The position numbers and the translations under genes are program-made. From contig NZ_JACCBA010000001.1 in NCBI RefSeq assembly GCF_013409365.1, positions 3,286,001 to 3,350,000 of the forward strand: a stretch of DNA of 64,000 nucleotides. The letters are read 5' to 3'. Below are positions 47,555 to 56,121 of the stretch, in pieces (within the stretch, counting starts at the first letter, position 1; every line of letters begins with the position of its first letter). The notes under the pieces are model-generated. The model was not told the DNA's origin. It did not search any database and saw only the letters and a list, made by a program, of their open reading frames with translations. The DNA is from Actinomadura luteofluorescens. Its GTDB lineage: Bacteria > Actinomycetota > Actinomycetes > Streptosporangiales > Streptosporangiaceae.

Positions 47555-48643
47555 TCAGCGGTCGAGGCCCCAGCGGTAGAGCACGTCACGTCCATGGGTC
47601 AGCCACGTCCCGTCTCTGAACGGCACGGCCGGAGTGAGGTCGTCAGGGTGGCTCTGGTCGGGATAGGCGATCATTCCCAGCGGCCGTCCGGAGCTCACCA
47701 GCCAGTGGCTGGACGGGCGCCAGCGCTCCGCGCCGAAGAGCTCGGTCTCGATCTCGTCATAGGCGTCCTCCATTGCGAGGAGCAGGAGATCGTCGCTCAG
47801 ATGGCCGCCGCTGTGGCTGGTGAGGTTGGGGGCGATGTGCACCGGTTCGGTGTCCTGTTCGGACGCGAGGAGGTCGGCGCAGGTGACCATGGTGGCGGTG
47901 CCGTCTCCGCGGGCGGCGTGCCATCGCGCGTCGGTGGTGTCGCCGCTGTCGCTCAGCCCGATGGTGACGAATCCGGAGCCGGAGAGGTCGCCGTCCAGGA
48001 GCGCGCGATCCGCGGCGTGCGGGACCGCGCCGCCGGAGCCGACCCGGAAGGTCGTCGCCCGGGCGGCGACGCGGACGCCCACCGCCAAGGGGCGTGCGTC
48101 AGGCCCCACGACGAGGTCGACCGAACGTTGCCGGCCGCCGATCGGGACGGTCAGCCGGTCGATCTCGTCGCCCGCGACGCTGAAGAGCGCCAGGTCGATC
48201 GCTTTGTGCGGGTCCGTTCCGCCGGCCGCCGCCGGGTCGGGAGGGACGGCCAGCCACACCCGCGGTTCGGCCCCGGACGGCTGGACCCAGCGCACGTAGC
48301 GGACGGGGTTGCCCGCCGGGCCCGCCTCCGGGCGTTCCCACAGCAGCGTCCCGTCCCGCGTGACGAGCCGGTAGGAACTCGCGTCCACGAGCACGGCGTG
48401 GGACAGGTCCGGGGCGACCGGACCGGCCCCGATGATCGGCCGTCCACTGGCGCGACCGGGGAAGAAGGCCACCGGATCGGCGGACCGGGCTCCCTCGGCC
48501 GTCACGTCGTGGACTACTAACCCCTCATCGGTACGGATGAGCAGGCGCGGTACGGGGCCGGTGCGATCGATCACCCCGGCTCCGCTGCCCAGCAGCCCGG
48601 TGTCCTTCGTGCGGTACACGAGCAGCAGCCGTGGACGAATCAC
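47555..48643 (-). CDS. Hypothetical protein, probable beta-propeller
   Basis: A 362-residue soluble protein from the GTG at 48643, with GGAGG eight bases ahead. It is rich in short beta-like strands with repeated PxLSHAVLVDASS, YRLVTRDGTLLWERP and VRYVRWVQPSG, suggesting a WD40/YVTN-like propeller. There is no signal peptide. The C-terminus ends in GTWLTHGRDVLYRWGLDR. I do not recognise the family and no enzymatic motif is visible. Confidence 0.55.
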   Translation of the reverse strand: MIRPRLLLVYRTKDTGLLGSGAGVIDRTGPVPRLLIRTDEGLVVHDVTAEGARSADPVAFFPGRASGRPIIGAGPVAPDLSHAVLVDASSYRLVTRDGTLLWERPEAGPAGNPVRYVRWVQPSGAEPRVWLAVPPDPAAAGGTDPHKAIDLALFSVAGDEIDRLTVPIGGRQRSVDLVVGPDARPLAVGVRVAARATTFRVGSGGAVPHAADRALLDGDLSGSGFVTIGLSDSGDTTDARWHAARGDGTATMVTCADLLASEQDTEPVHIAPNLTSHSGGHLSDDLLLLAMEDAYDEIETELFGAERWRPSSHWLVSSGRPLGMIAYPDQSHPDDLTPAVPFRDGTWLTHGRDVLYRWGLDR

Positions 48644-48721
48644 TCTTCCGACCTCCTTCGTGCGGTGCACGCCGCCAGAGACGATGCTCGGGGGCCCCGG
48701 GCCGGCGGCACGGTGAGGTCC

Positions 48722-48780
48722 GACCTGGCGGATTCAAGGATCTGACCAGGTCGGAATAAAGCTGTAAAGGTACGGTTTAC
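48722..48780. promoter_or_regulatory. AT-richer control region with inverted repeats
   Basis: GACCTGG (48722-48728) and CCAGGTC (48746-48752) form a 7-base inverted repeat. After it comes an unusually AT-rich stretch with GGTAAACC-type symmetry at 48769-48781. It lies upstream of the minus-strand propeller gene and of the plus-strand small frames, so it may hold divergent promoters. Confidence 0.4.
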
Positions 48781-48909
48781 CATTCGCGACCAGCGCCGCA
48801 TGCGCGCCGCCCTGGAAATCAGCGACGTGCGGGAACCCGTCCGTCGCCTGCCCGACCCGATGCTGCTGGTCCCGGCCGGGATCGGGATGGGGACGTCAGG
48901 CCGTCCGGC

Positions 48910-49101
48910 GTGCTCGGTCTCCGCCTCGGCCGGTTAGGGCGGGACGCGCGGGTGATCGGGCTGCTGGCGACCTGCCTGCCCGGCGGCCTCGTGGCCCTGG
49001 GCATCATGATCGTCCGCCGGTCGCGCAGGGGCGAGTACTCGCTCGGCCCCTGGACGCTCTCCGGTGCGCTCTTCGCGGCGCCGGTCCTGCCCTCGGGATG
49101 A
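48910..49101 (+). CDS. Doubtful small membrane protein
   Basis: A 63-codon frame from GTG with two possible membrane segments (VIGLLATCLPGGLVALGIMIV and a weaker one). No ribosome site is visible. A different frame starting at 48800 (MRAALEISDVREPV...) stops just inside it, so this may be the remains of a frameshifted gene. Apart from this and the inverted repeats, the 516-base gap 48644-49159 holds only the second 34-base repeat. Confidence 0.25.
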   Translation: MLGLRLGRLGRDARVIGLLATCLPGGLVALGIMIVRRSRRGEYSLGPWTLSGALFAAPVLPSG

Positions 49102-49129
49102 GATGCAGATCATGGGTGGACGGTTCGAG
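49096..49129. repeat. 34-base repeat, copy 2
   Basis: This matches 47415-47448 at 31 of 34 positions, in the same orientation on the plus strand. It lies 30 bases before the 27-residue reading frame at 49160. Confidence 0.8.
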
Positions 49130-49159
49130 ACGGCCGGGAGGCCGAATAAGCTCAGGGGC

Positions 49160-49243
49160 GTGAACCGCGCGCCCCAATGGCTGCTGCCCACCGTGCTGAC
49201 CGCGCTCATCCTGGCCGTGGTCGTCGGGGCGCTGCTGGGCTGA
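49160..49243 (+). CDS. 27-residue single-pass membrane peptide
   Basis: A GTG frame with AGGGG four bases upstream encodes MNRAPQWLLPTVLTALILAV followed by VVGALLG. That is one clean membrane helix after a short basic start. Third positions are almost all G or C. It lies 50 bases before the secreted propeller gene. Function unknown; very small size makes this tentative. Confidence 0.45.
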   Translation: MNRAPQWLLPTVLTALILAVVVGALLG

Positions 49244-49293
49244 GCGGCGCGGATCAGGTGATCGTCGGGGCGCGGAACGGGGATGATCGATCC

Positions 49294-50328
49294 ATGTCAG
49301 CACGCCGGACCGCCGTCCGCGCGGGCACCGCGATCGCCCTCGCCGGCGCCCCGGTCTGCCTGCTCTGCCCCACCCCCGCCTCCGCCGGCACCGCCGCCGC
49401 CGGCACCGCCCGCGGCGACACGGTCGCCTTCACGATCAGGGACGAGCGGATCACCGAGTCCAGCGGGCTGGCCGCCAGCGCCCTGCACCCGGGCGTCGTC
49501 TACACCCACAACGACTCCGGCGGCGTCCCGAAGGTCTACGCGCTGGGTCCGGACGGGCGGGTCGTCGCCGTGCTCACGCTCGCCGGCGCGGGGGCCCGCG
49601 ACTGGGAGGCGATGGCGATCGGCAAGGACGGCCGCGGCCGTCCGGCGATCTTCGTGGCGGACATCGGCGACAACCTCGGCGGCGCCTGGCCGTACGTGAC
49701 CGTCTACCGGATCACCGAGCCCACCCGGCTGGTGAGCCGGACGCTCCCGGCGACCCGGTTCCGGATCAAGTACGAGGACGGGCCGCGCAACGCCGAGACC
49801 ATGATGATCAACCCGCGCACGAACCGGCTCTACATCGTCAGCAAGCTGTTCGGCGGCAAGATCTACGAGGCGCCGGCGCGGCTGCGGACCGGCGGCTTCA
49901 ACGTGCTGCGCAAGGTCGGGGACGCCCCGGCGATCGCGACCGACGGCGCGTTCGCCCCCGACGGGCGGACCTGCGTCATCCGCACCTACTTCGGCGCCCG
50001 CCTGTACTCGGTCGGCGCCGACGGCCGGCCCGGCAAGACGATCGAGTCCCTCGGCGTGCCCGCCCAGAAGCAGGGCGAGTCAGTGACCTACACCGCCGAC
50101 GGGAGGTCGCTGCTGGTGGGTTCCGAGGGCAGGAACCAGCCGGTGTACCGGCTGCCGCTGCCGGAGAGGGCGCGCCCGGCCCCGGCGCCCTCCCCCGGGA
50201 AGGCGGCGGGCGCGGGGAAGGACGCCACCGACGGCCGGCTGGACTCGGCCGACACCCGGATGGCGCTGTTCCTCGCCCTCGGGATCACGGCGGCGGTCGG
50301 CTACGGCCTGGTGCGGCGGCGGCGGTGA
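49294..50328 (+). CDS. Secreted/membrane-anchored beta-propeller-like protein
   Basis: A 344-residue exported protein from the ATG at 49294. The signal peptide is RTAVRAGTAIALAGAPVCLL...ASA (cleavage near residue 31). The body has propeller-like repeats (SGLAASALHPGVVYTHNDSGG, DWEAMAIGKDGRGRPAIFVADIGDN, NAETMMINPRTNRLYIVSK). A C-terminal membrane helix (MALFLALGITAAVGYGLV) and an RRRR tail anchor it. This matches widespread actinobacterial secreted proteins of unknown function. It probably faces the cell wall. Confidence 0.7.
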   Translation: MSARRTAVRAGTAIALAGAPVCLLCPTPASAGTAAAGTARGDTVAFTIRDERITESSGLAASALHPGVVYTHNDSGGVPKVYALGPDGRVVAVLTLAGAGARDWEAMAIGKDGRGRPAIFVADIGDNLGGAWPYVTVYRITEPTRLVSRTLPATRFRIKYEDGPRNAETMMINPRTNRLYIVSKLFGGKIYEAPARLRTGGFNVLRKVGDAPAIATDGAFAPDGRTCVIRTYFGARLYSVGADGRPGKTIESLGVPAQKQGESVTYTADGRSLLVGSEGRNQPVYRLPLPERARPAPAPSPGKAAGAGKDATDGRLDSADTRMALFLALGITAAVGYGLVRRRR

Positions 50329-50404
50329 GACGGCGGCGGCGTGCTCACGCGACCGGTGAGACTCATGTGACGGCGGTGGAGCCCGGACCTGACCGGCGCG
50401 ATGG

Positions 50405-52594
50405 ATGTCGGTTCCGGAGGGCGACCGGATCGTGGAAGGGGGCGACGGTCCCGCGGGGACCCGTGTGAGGATGCGGACTGTGGAGCATGAGCTGGTGGGC
50501 CTCGCGGGATCCGGCGGCCGGTGGCGCCCCGTCGCCGCGGGTCCCTTCACCGTCCTCGCGGTGGCGCTGGCGCTTTTGCCGATCCGGCCGGTGTGGCTGT
50601 GGGCCGCGCTGATCGGCGCCGTCGCCGCGTTCCCGTGGCTGCTCGGGGCGGTCCCGGAGGCGCGCCGCCGCCGCCCGCGCCCGTACTGGCGGCTGTCGGC
50701 GGCCGGGCTGGAGCGGGTCGGCCCCGGCGGGCTGACGATGGTCTCCTACGAGCGGTCCCGGCTCGACGGCCTGGCCATCACCACCGGCGACGGCGTCCTG
50801 ACCGTCTTCCACCGGTTCGGCCGCACCGCCGTGGGCGGGATGACGGCGATGGGCCTGGAGCCGCTCGCGGTGTTCGTGGCGGCCCGCAGGCTCGGCATCC
50901 CCATGCACGTCCTGGACGGCGAGGCCTCCGACCTGCTCGACCCCGCGCTCGACGAGGCCCTGCGCGTGTCCGGGCTGGAGGACGACGTCCCCGGCGGCGG
51001 CCCCCTGCCGCGCGACCACGCCGCCGAGAAGCGGCTGCTGGACCAGGAGGCCGCCCTGCTGGCCGCGGCGCACGAGCCGCCCCCCGAGCCGCTCTCCCGC
51101 CGCGCGTCCCGCGCGGCACCCGACGAGCAGCGGCTGGCCACGCCGGAGCCGCTCCCGAGCCGCCGCCGGATCGTGCTCCTCGGCGCGCTCACCGCCGTGC
51201 TCGGCGCCGTCATGATCGTCCGGATCGCGCTGGACGGGACGGGCGAGTTCGGCGCCCGGCTCGCCGCGGGCTGCTGGGCGCTCGCCGCGATCGGCGGCGT
51301 CCTCGCGGCCCGCCGCCGGCTGCTGCGGGCCGCACAGGTCCGCTGGACGATCACGGCGGAGCGGCTGCTGGTGCGGGCCCGCCCCGGCCGCCGCCGCGAG
51401 ACCCAGGACCTGCGCGCCGAGAGCGTCGCCGCGGTCGTCGTCGGGCCCGGCCTGCGCCTGGACCCGGTGAGCGGCGAGCCGCGCCGCGCCGACCTCGCCG
51501 CGCTGGCGTTCGGGCACCGGCTGGAGCTGGTGGCCCGGCTGCCCGCCCACGGCCTGGACGGCTTCCAGCTCGCGCACGCCCTCGACGACCACGGCTACCG
51601 CGTGATCACCCCCGGGGCGCGGTCGCCGCGCCGTCCCGACTACGGGCTCGAAGGGCTGCCGGAGATCTTCGCGCAGGTGCCCGGCGGGCGCCTGGTCGTG
51701 GAGGGCGACGGGCTCGGCTGGGCCGACGCCGCCGGCGACGTCGTGCTGAAGATGCCCCAGGACCGCATCGGCGGCATCGAGTTGCTGACCGTCTCCGGGC
51801 ACGCCTGGGTCCGGCTGTACGACTCCGACGGCGACGAGTTCTTCTCGGCGCCGCTGTCGTCGCTGCGGATCTCCCGCACCGACCTGCGCGACTCGGCCCG
51901 CCGCGCCGGGCTCCCCGTCAACGACGCCGAGTACGACGCCTACCTGAGCGCCGCGTTCCACTCGGCCATGTCCTCGCTGTCGGCCCCCGACCCGGCGCCC
52001 GCCGCGGCCCTGCCGGCGCAGGGCGTCGCGCAGGAGGGGGCGGCGTCCCGGCCGGAGCCGTCCGGCGAGCCCGATCTCGTCTTCCCCGTCCACACTCCGC
52101 CCAGCCCGGTGACCGCGCCGGGCACGGTCCTCGACGCGACCCGCCGGTCCCGCGTCGGCACCTACGGGATGAGCGTCCTGCTGTGCGAGGCGGTGGCGCT
52201 GCTGGGCGCGGTGTGGCTCGGCCCCGACCTGGGCGGGTTCAACGCCACGGCGCTGTGGTCGATGCCGGCCGGGCTCTTGATCGGGCTTCTCGGCTACTGG
52301 CTGTACGACCGCAACCGGTCGCAGCTGCGGGTGTCGTCCGCCGGGGTCGCCGTCGTCACCCGGCGCGGCCGGGTCGAGTGGGACCTGGCCCGCGACCGTC
52401 TCGGCGGCGTCGGCATCGACGACGCCGTCGAGCGGATGCCCCGGCTCGTGGTGTGGGGGCCGTCCGGGCGGGTGCTGCGCCAGATCACGTTCCCGCCCGA
52501 CCTCGGCGAGCTGCGCCGCGCCTGCGAGCGCTACGGCGTCCCCTGGGGCCCGCCGGACGCCGACCGCCCCGCCCCTCCCCCGCCGGAGCTGTGA
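50405..52594 (+). CDS. Large membrane protein built of three hairpin-plus-PH-like units
   Basis: A 729-residue protein. Membrane hairpins lie at about 45-82, 255-305 and 610-655. Each is followed by a beta-rich soluble part that begins with a similar strand pattern (PYWRLSAAGLERVG; VRWTITAERLLVRARPG; SQLRVSSAGVAVVTRRG) and ends in a helix. An extra soluble unit without a hairpin is at about 420-520 (RLVVEGDGLGWADAAGDVVLKMP). The pattern resembles bacterial PH/YdbS-like repeats. A start at GTG 50465 or ATG 50471 is also possible. Its 3' end overlaps the convergent thpR gene by 64 bases. Function unknown. Confidence 0.6.
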   Translation: MSVPEGDRIVEGGDGPAGTRVRMRTVEHELVGLAGSGGRWRPVAAGPFTVLAVALALLPIRPVWLWAALIGAVAAFPWLLGAVPEARRRRPRPYWRLSAAGLERVGPGGLTMVSYERSRLDGLAITTGDGVLTVFHRFGRTAVGGMTAMGLEPLAVFVAARRLGIPMHVLDGEASDLLDPALDEALRVSGLEDDVPGGGPLPRDHAAEKRLLDQEAALLAAAHEPPPEPLSRRASRAAPDEQRLATPEPLPSRRRIVLLGALTAVLGAVMIVRIALDGTGEFGARLAAGCWALAAIGGVLAARRRLLRAAQVRWTITAERLLVRARPGRRRETQDLRAESVAAVVVGPGLRLDPVSGEPRRADLAALAFGHRLELVARLPAHGLDGFQLAHALDDHGYRVITPGARSPRRPDYGLEGLPEIFAQVPGGRLVVEGDGLGWADAAGDVVLKMPQDRIGGIELLTVSGHAWVRLYDSDGDEFFSAPLSSLRISRTDLRDSARRAGLPVNDAEYDAYLSAAFHSAMSSLSAPDPAPAAALPAQGVAQEGAASRPEPSGEPDLVFPVHTPPSPVTAPGTVLDATRRSRVGTYGMSVLLCEAVALLGAVWLGPDLGGFNATALWSMPAGLLIGLLGYWLYDRNRSQLRVSSAGVAVVTRRGRVEWDLARDRLGGVGIDDAVERMPRLVVWGPSGRVLRQITFPPDLGELRRACERYGVPWGPPDADRPAPPPPEL

Positions 52595-53154
52595 CGCAGC
52601 GGCCACGCCATCAGAGGCTCGTACTCCAGCTGGGTGTTGTCCTTGCCCGGCAGGTGGCTGCGCACCAGCTGGACGGTGTCCGCCGTCCACGGCATGCCCG
52701 CGAACGATGACAGCGCCTCGACGAGCGACCGCACGTCCACCGGCCGCCGGGACCGCGCCAGCGTCATGTGCGGGCGGAAGCCGCGGTGCTTGTCGGGGAT
52801 CGTCCCGACGCGGCGGCCCGCGGCGGTGGTGGAGGCGGCGAGCCTCGCCAGGGCGCGCCGGTCGCCGTACAGGCCCGTCCACAGGACGCGGGCGTGCGCG
52901 CCGTTGCCGGGGAACGCGCCCGCGCCCGCCAGCGACAGCGTCATCCGCTCATGGCGGCGGACGGCGCGTTCCAGCCTCGGGAGCAGGCGCTCCAGGGTGC
53001 GGTCGTCGACCTCGTCGAGGAACGTCAGCGTGACGTGCAGCAGGTCGCGCCGGATCCAGCGCAGCTCGGAGACCGTTCCGAGATGGGGCCGGACGGCCTC
53101 CGCGAGCTCGTCCAGGACGTCCGGCGGCGGGACGAGCGCCACGAAAAGCCTCAT
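52531..53154 (-). CDS. thpR: RNA 2',3'-cyclic phosphodiesterase (2H superfamily)
   Basis: A 207-residue 2H phosphoesterase. The two catalytic motifs are His40 (HVTLTFL) and His128 (HMTLAR). The start MRLFVALVPPPDVLDELAE is the family N-terminus, giving the ATG at 53154; the open frame continues upstream without similarity. It opens 2',3'-cyclic phosphates on RNA. The Gly/Ser-rich tail overlaps the end of the convergent membrane-protein gene. Confidence 0.87.
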   Translation of the reverse strand: MRLFVALVPPPDVLDELAEAVRPHLGTVSELRWIRRDLLHVTLTFLDEVDDRTLERLLPRLERAVRRHERMTLSLAGAGAFPGNGAHARVLWTGLYGDRRALARLAASTTAAGRRVGTIPDKHRGFRPHMTLARSRRPVDVRSLVEALSSFAGMPWTADTVQLVRSHLPGKDNTQLEYEPLMAWPLRHSSGGGGAGRSASGGPQGTP

Positions 53155-53269
53155 GAACGCTTCCACAGGGCCACCCCGCCAGCCTTTCAGCAGGCGGCGT
53201 TCCTTGTCACGCAAATAGGGCCAACCGAATCGCCGTACACAGCCGGTTTTATGAACCGCGCGCGGCCCT

Positions 53270-54883
53270 TTACCGCGCGGCGACCCGGCGCTCGTCGGCC
53301 CTCCACCGCGCGGCCAGGGCGCCCACGGCGAGGGCGGCGACGACGGAGACCAGCCCGCCGAGGACGAGGGAGGCCCGCGCGCCGAAGTGCTCGGCCAGCC
53401 AGCCGACCGCGGGCGCGCCCAGCGGGTTCGTCCCGAGGAACACCAGCATGTAGAGGGCCATGACGCGGCCGCGCATCTCGGGCGCGACCCCGAGCTGGAC
53501 GGACGCGTTCGCCGCCGTCATGATCGTCATCATCGCGATGCCGGTCGGCACCAGCAGCGCCAGGAACGACCAGTACGTCGGCATCAGGCCGGTGAGGACC
53601 TCCAGCGCCCCGAACACCAGGCCCATCACCACCAGCAGCCGCAGCCGGGGCCGGGCCACCCTCCGGGCGGCCAGGAGGGCGCCGCTGAGCGCGCCCAGCG
53701 CCAGCATGCTCGACGCGAGGCCGAACGCGGAGGCGTCGCTGTGGAAGACCTCCTTGGCCACCAGGGCGACCGTAGTGCTGAAGTTCATGCCGAACGTGGC
53801 GAGGAAGCCGATGAGGATGAGCACGAGCATCAGGTCGCGGCGCCCGCGCACGTAGCGGAGCCCCTCGCGGAGCTGGCCCTTGGCGCGCTTAACCGGCGCG
53901 GCCTGGTGCAGTTCGTCCCCCCGCATGGCGTAGATGCCGAGCAGGACGGCGCCGAACGACGCCGCGTTCACCAGGAAGACCGGGCCGGTGCCGATCAGCG
54001 CGATCAGCACGCCGGCGACGGCCGGGCCGAGCAGCCGCGCGCCGTTGAAGGTGGCGCTGTTCAGCGCGATCGCGTTCGGCAGGTCGCGCTTGCCGACCAT
54101 CTCGACCACGAACGTCTGGCGGGTCGGGTTGTCCACGACGGTCGCGACGCCGAGCCCGAACGCCAGCACGTACACGTGCCACACCTGCGCCGTGCCGGAG
54201 ATCGCGAGGAGGCCGAGGATCAGCGCGAGCACGCCCATCGACACCTGCGTCAGCATCAGCACGCGGCGCTTGGAGTAGCGGTCGGCGATGACGCCGCCCC
54301 ACAGGCCGAACAGCAGCATCGGCAGGAACTGCAGGCCGGTCGTGATGCCGAGCGCGGTGCCGCTGCCGTGGGCGAGATCGAGGACGAGCCAGTCCTGCGC
54401 GATCCGCTGCATCCACGTCCCGGTGTTGGAGACGACCTGGCCCGCGGTGTACAGGCGGAAGTTGTGGTTGCGGAGGGAGCGGAACATGCCGGCGCGGCCT
54501 TCGGGCTCCTCGGGCTCCGCGGGTTCCTCGGGCGTCTCGGCGCGGTCGGGCCGTTCCGGGCTCGGGGTCCCGGGGGCGTCCGGTCCGGGCGCGGGCGTGG
54601 GCTCCGGGACGTCCGCCACGGCCTCCTGGAACGGTCCGGCCTTGTCCGTCACGGTCGCGGCGGGGGCAGTGGGCGCGGCGGGCGCGGTGGAGGCGGTGGC
54701 GTCCGGGCGCGCGGCGGGGCGGGCGGGCGCGTGCGCGGCGGGACGCGGGGAGGGGCGGCGACGGCGGGAGCGGGCGGGGCTCGCGAGGGCGGCGGTCCGG
54801 GCCGGGTGTGCGGCCCGCCGCCCGCGGGCCCCGCGCGTCGCGGGCCCCTCGGGTTCGTCGGGGGTTTCGTTAGCAGAAGTCAT
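53270..54883 (-). CDS. MFS exporter (EntS-like) with long disordered N-terminal tail
   Basis: A 537-residue transporter. Residues 1-125 are an Ala/Pro/Arg/Glu-rich tail without membrane segments. The MFS core begins at about 127 (MFRSLRNHNFRLYTAGQVVSNTGTWMQRIAQDWLVLDL) and contains motif A GGVIADRYSKRRVL. This is the MFS_3 exporter pattern, related to siderophore and drug exporters. The ATG at 54881-54883 overlaps a perfect 6-9-6 inverted repeat that is probably a MarR operator. The divergently placed MarR gene is just upstream on the same strand. Confidence 0.85.
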   Translation of the reverse strand: MTSANETPDEPEGPATRGARGRRAAHPARTAALASPARSRRRRPSPRPAAHAPARPAARPDATASTAPAAPTAPAATVTDKAGPFQEAVADVPEPTPAPGPDAPGTPSPERPDRAETPEEPAEPEEPEGRAGMFRSLRNHNFRLYTAGQVVSNTGTWMQRIAQDWLVLDLAHGSGTALGITTGLQFLPMLLFGLWGGVIADRYSKRRVLMLTQVSMGVLALILGLLAISGTAQVWHVYVLAFGLGVATVVDNPTRQTFVVEMVGKRDLPNAIALNSATFNGARLLGPAVAGVLIALIGTGPVFLVNAASFGAVLLGIYAMRGDELHQAAPVKRAKGQLREGLRYVRGRRDLMLVLILIGFLATFGMNFSTTVALVAKEVFHSDASAFGLASSMLALGALSGALLAARRVARPRLRLLVVMGLVFGALEVLTGLMPTYWSFLALLVPTGIAMMTIMTAANASVQLGVAPEMRGRVMALYMLVFLGTNPLGAPAVGWLAEHFGARASLVLGGLVSVVAALAVGALAARWRADERRVAAR

Positions 54884-54902
54884 TACCAAGGCTAACGGTA
54901 AT
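54882..54902 (-). promoter_or_regulatory. Inverted repeat overlapping the MFS start codon
   Basis: ATTACC and GGTAAT arms flank AAGGCTAAC (perfect 6-9-6). The centre shares AAGGCTAA with the repeat upstream of the MarR gene. Binding here would block both the 5' end of transcription and translation. Confidence 0.6.
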
Positions 54903-54979
54903 CGCGACGCCCGCATTCCGGCAAGCGCGAGAAAACCTGATCAAGCGGACAGCTGCCCCCGCGCGCCTTGGCGGCGGGG

Positions 54980-55444
54980 TCAGGAACGGCTGAGCTTGTC
55001 GATGACGGGGGCGGCGCGGCGGAGGATCTCGCGCTCCTCGTCGGTCAGCTCGCTGAGGCGCAGGGCGAGCCAGGCCTCCTTGCGGCGGCGCTCGTCGGCG
55101 AGCAGGGCGGCGCCCTCGTCGGTTGCGTTCAGCACGACCTGGCGCCCGTCGGTCGGGTGCGGGCTGCGCGCGACGAGCCCCCGATCCTCCAGGTAGGCGA
55201 TGACGCGGGTCATCGAGGGCGGCTGCACCTTCTCGTGGTCGGCCAGCTCGCGCGGTGTCATCGACCCGTGCCGCTCGATGGCGGCGAGCGCGGCGAACTG
55301 CGTGAGCGACAGCGTGCTCGCCTCGCCCGCCGCGGACGGCCGCAGCGTGCGCAGCCGGCGCGACAGCCGCGCGATCGAGATGCGCAGCTCCTCGGCCAGC
55401 CCCGGCGCGGACGCCGTGCGGCCCCGGATCGGTGGCATTGTCAT
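54980..55444 (-). CDS. MarR-family transcriptional regulator
   Basis: A 154-residue winged-helix repressor. The DNA-binding region is LTQFAALAAIERHGSMTPRELADHEKVQPPSMTRVIAYLEDRGLVARSPHPTDGRQVVLNATDEG, with the typical DGR wing. Start at ATG 55444 or the ATG two codons later (55438), which has better spacing from GAGG. It lies 96 bases upstream of the MFS gene on the same strand and diverges from a TetR gene. It likely represses the MFS exporter and itself. Confidence 0.87.
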   Translation of the reverse strand: MTMPPIRGRTASAPGLAEELRISIARLSRRLRTLRPSAAGEASTLSLTQFAALAAIERHGSMTPRELADHEKVQPPSMTRVIAYLEDRGLVARSPHPTDGRQVVLNATDEGAALLADERRRKEAWLALRLSELTDEEREILRRAAPVIDKLSRS

Positions 55445-55497
55445 CGTCCTCGGTCTCCTGTGCTGCCCATGCTGCCACGCCGCCACTTGACACTGTC

Positions 55498-55523
55498 GCT
55501 AATCTTCTTAGCCTTACAGCTAA
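55498..55523. promoter_or_regulatory. Overlapping TTAGC/GCTAA inverted repeats between marR and tetR genes
   Basis: GCTAA-TCTTC-TTAGC and TTAGC-CTTACA-GCTAA share an arm, in an AT-richer divergent promoter region. TTAGCCTT recurs in the repeat at the MFS start. Probable autoregulatory MarR site. Confidence 0.6.
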
Positions 55524-55544
55524 AGAGATTTAGAGGAGGTCGCG

Positions 55545-56117
55545 ATGCCCCGTGCGGGACTGTCGCCCGACGCGGTCGTGGACGCCGCCGTCGCCGTCGT
55601 GGACGCCGAGGGCCCCGGTGCCCTCACGCTGGCGGCGGTGGCGGGAAGGGCCGGGGTCGCGACCCCCTCCCTGTACAAGCATGTCCGCAATCTCGCCGAG
55701 TTGCGACACCTGGTGACCGCCCGCGTCCTGGAGGAGCTCGCCGAACGGCTCGGGGAGGCCGCGCTCGGGCGGTCCGGCGACGACGCCGTCCGGGCGCTGA
55801 TGTACGCCTACCGGGCGTACGTGGTCGCGCATCCGGGCCGCTACGGGGCGATGGAGCAGACGGCGGAGCCGGAGGGCGTCCCGTCGGGCGACGCCGCGGA
55901 GCGGCTGCTGAACATCCTGTACGGGGCGTTGCGCGGCTACGCCCTGGAGGGGCCGGAGCTCGTCCACGCGGCGCGCTGCCTGCGCTCGGCCGTCCACGGG
56001 TTCGCCGTCCTGGAGGCGGCGGGCGGTTTCGGGCTGCCCGCGGACCTGGAGGCCAGCTATGAGCTGCTCATCACGATGGTCATCAGCGGACTGGCGGGCC
56101 GGGGCCGCGTAGCCTGA
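55545..56117 (+). CDS. TetR-family transcriptional regulator
   Basis: A 190-residue regulator. The helix-turn-helix is at about residues 10-55 (VVDAAVAVVDAEGPGALTLAAVAGRAGVATPSLYKHVRNLAEL). The C-terminal WHG-type domain has YRAYVVAHPGRYGAMEQTAE and GFAVLEAAGGFGLP. AGAGGAGG precedes the ATG. It is divergent from the MarR gene. Target unknown. Confidence 0.88.
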   Translation: MPRAGLSPDAVVDAAVAVVDAEGPGALTLAAVAGRAGVATPSLYKHVRNLAELRHLVTARVLEELAERLGEAALGRSGDDAVRALMYAYRAYVVAHPGRYGAMEQTAEPEGVPSGDAAERLLNILYGALRGYALEGPELVHAARCLRSAVHGFAVLEAAGGFGLPADLEASYELLITMVISGLAGRGRVA

Positions 56118-56121
56118 GCGC

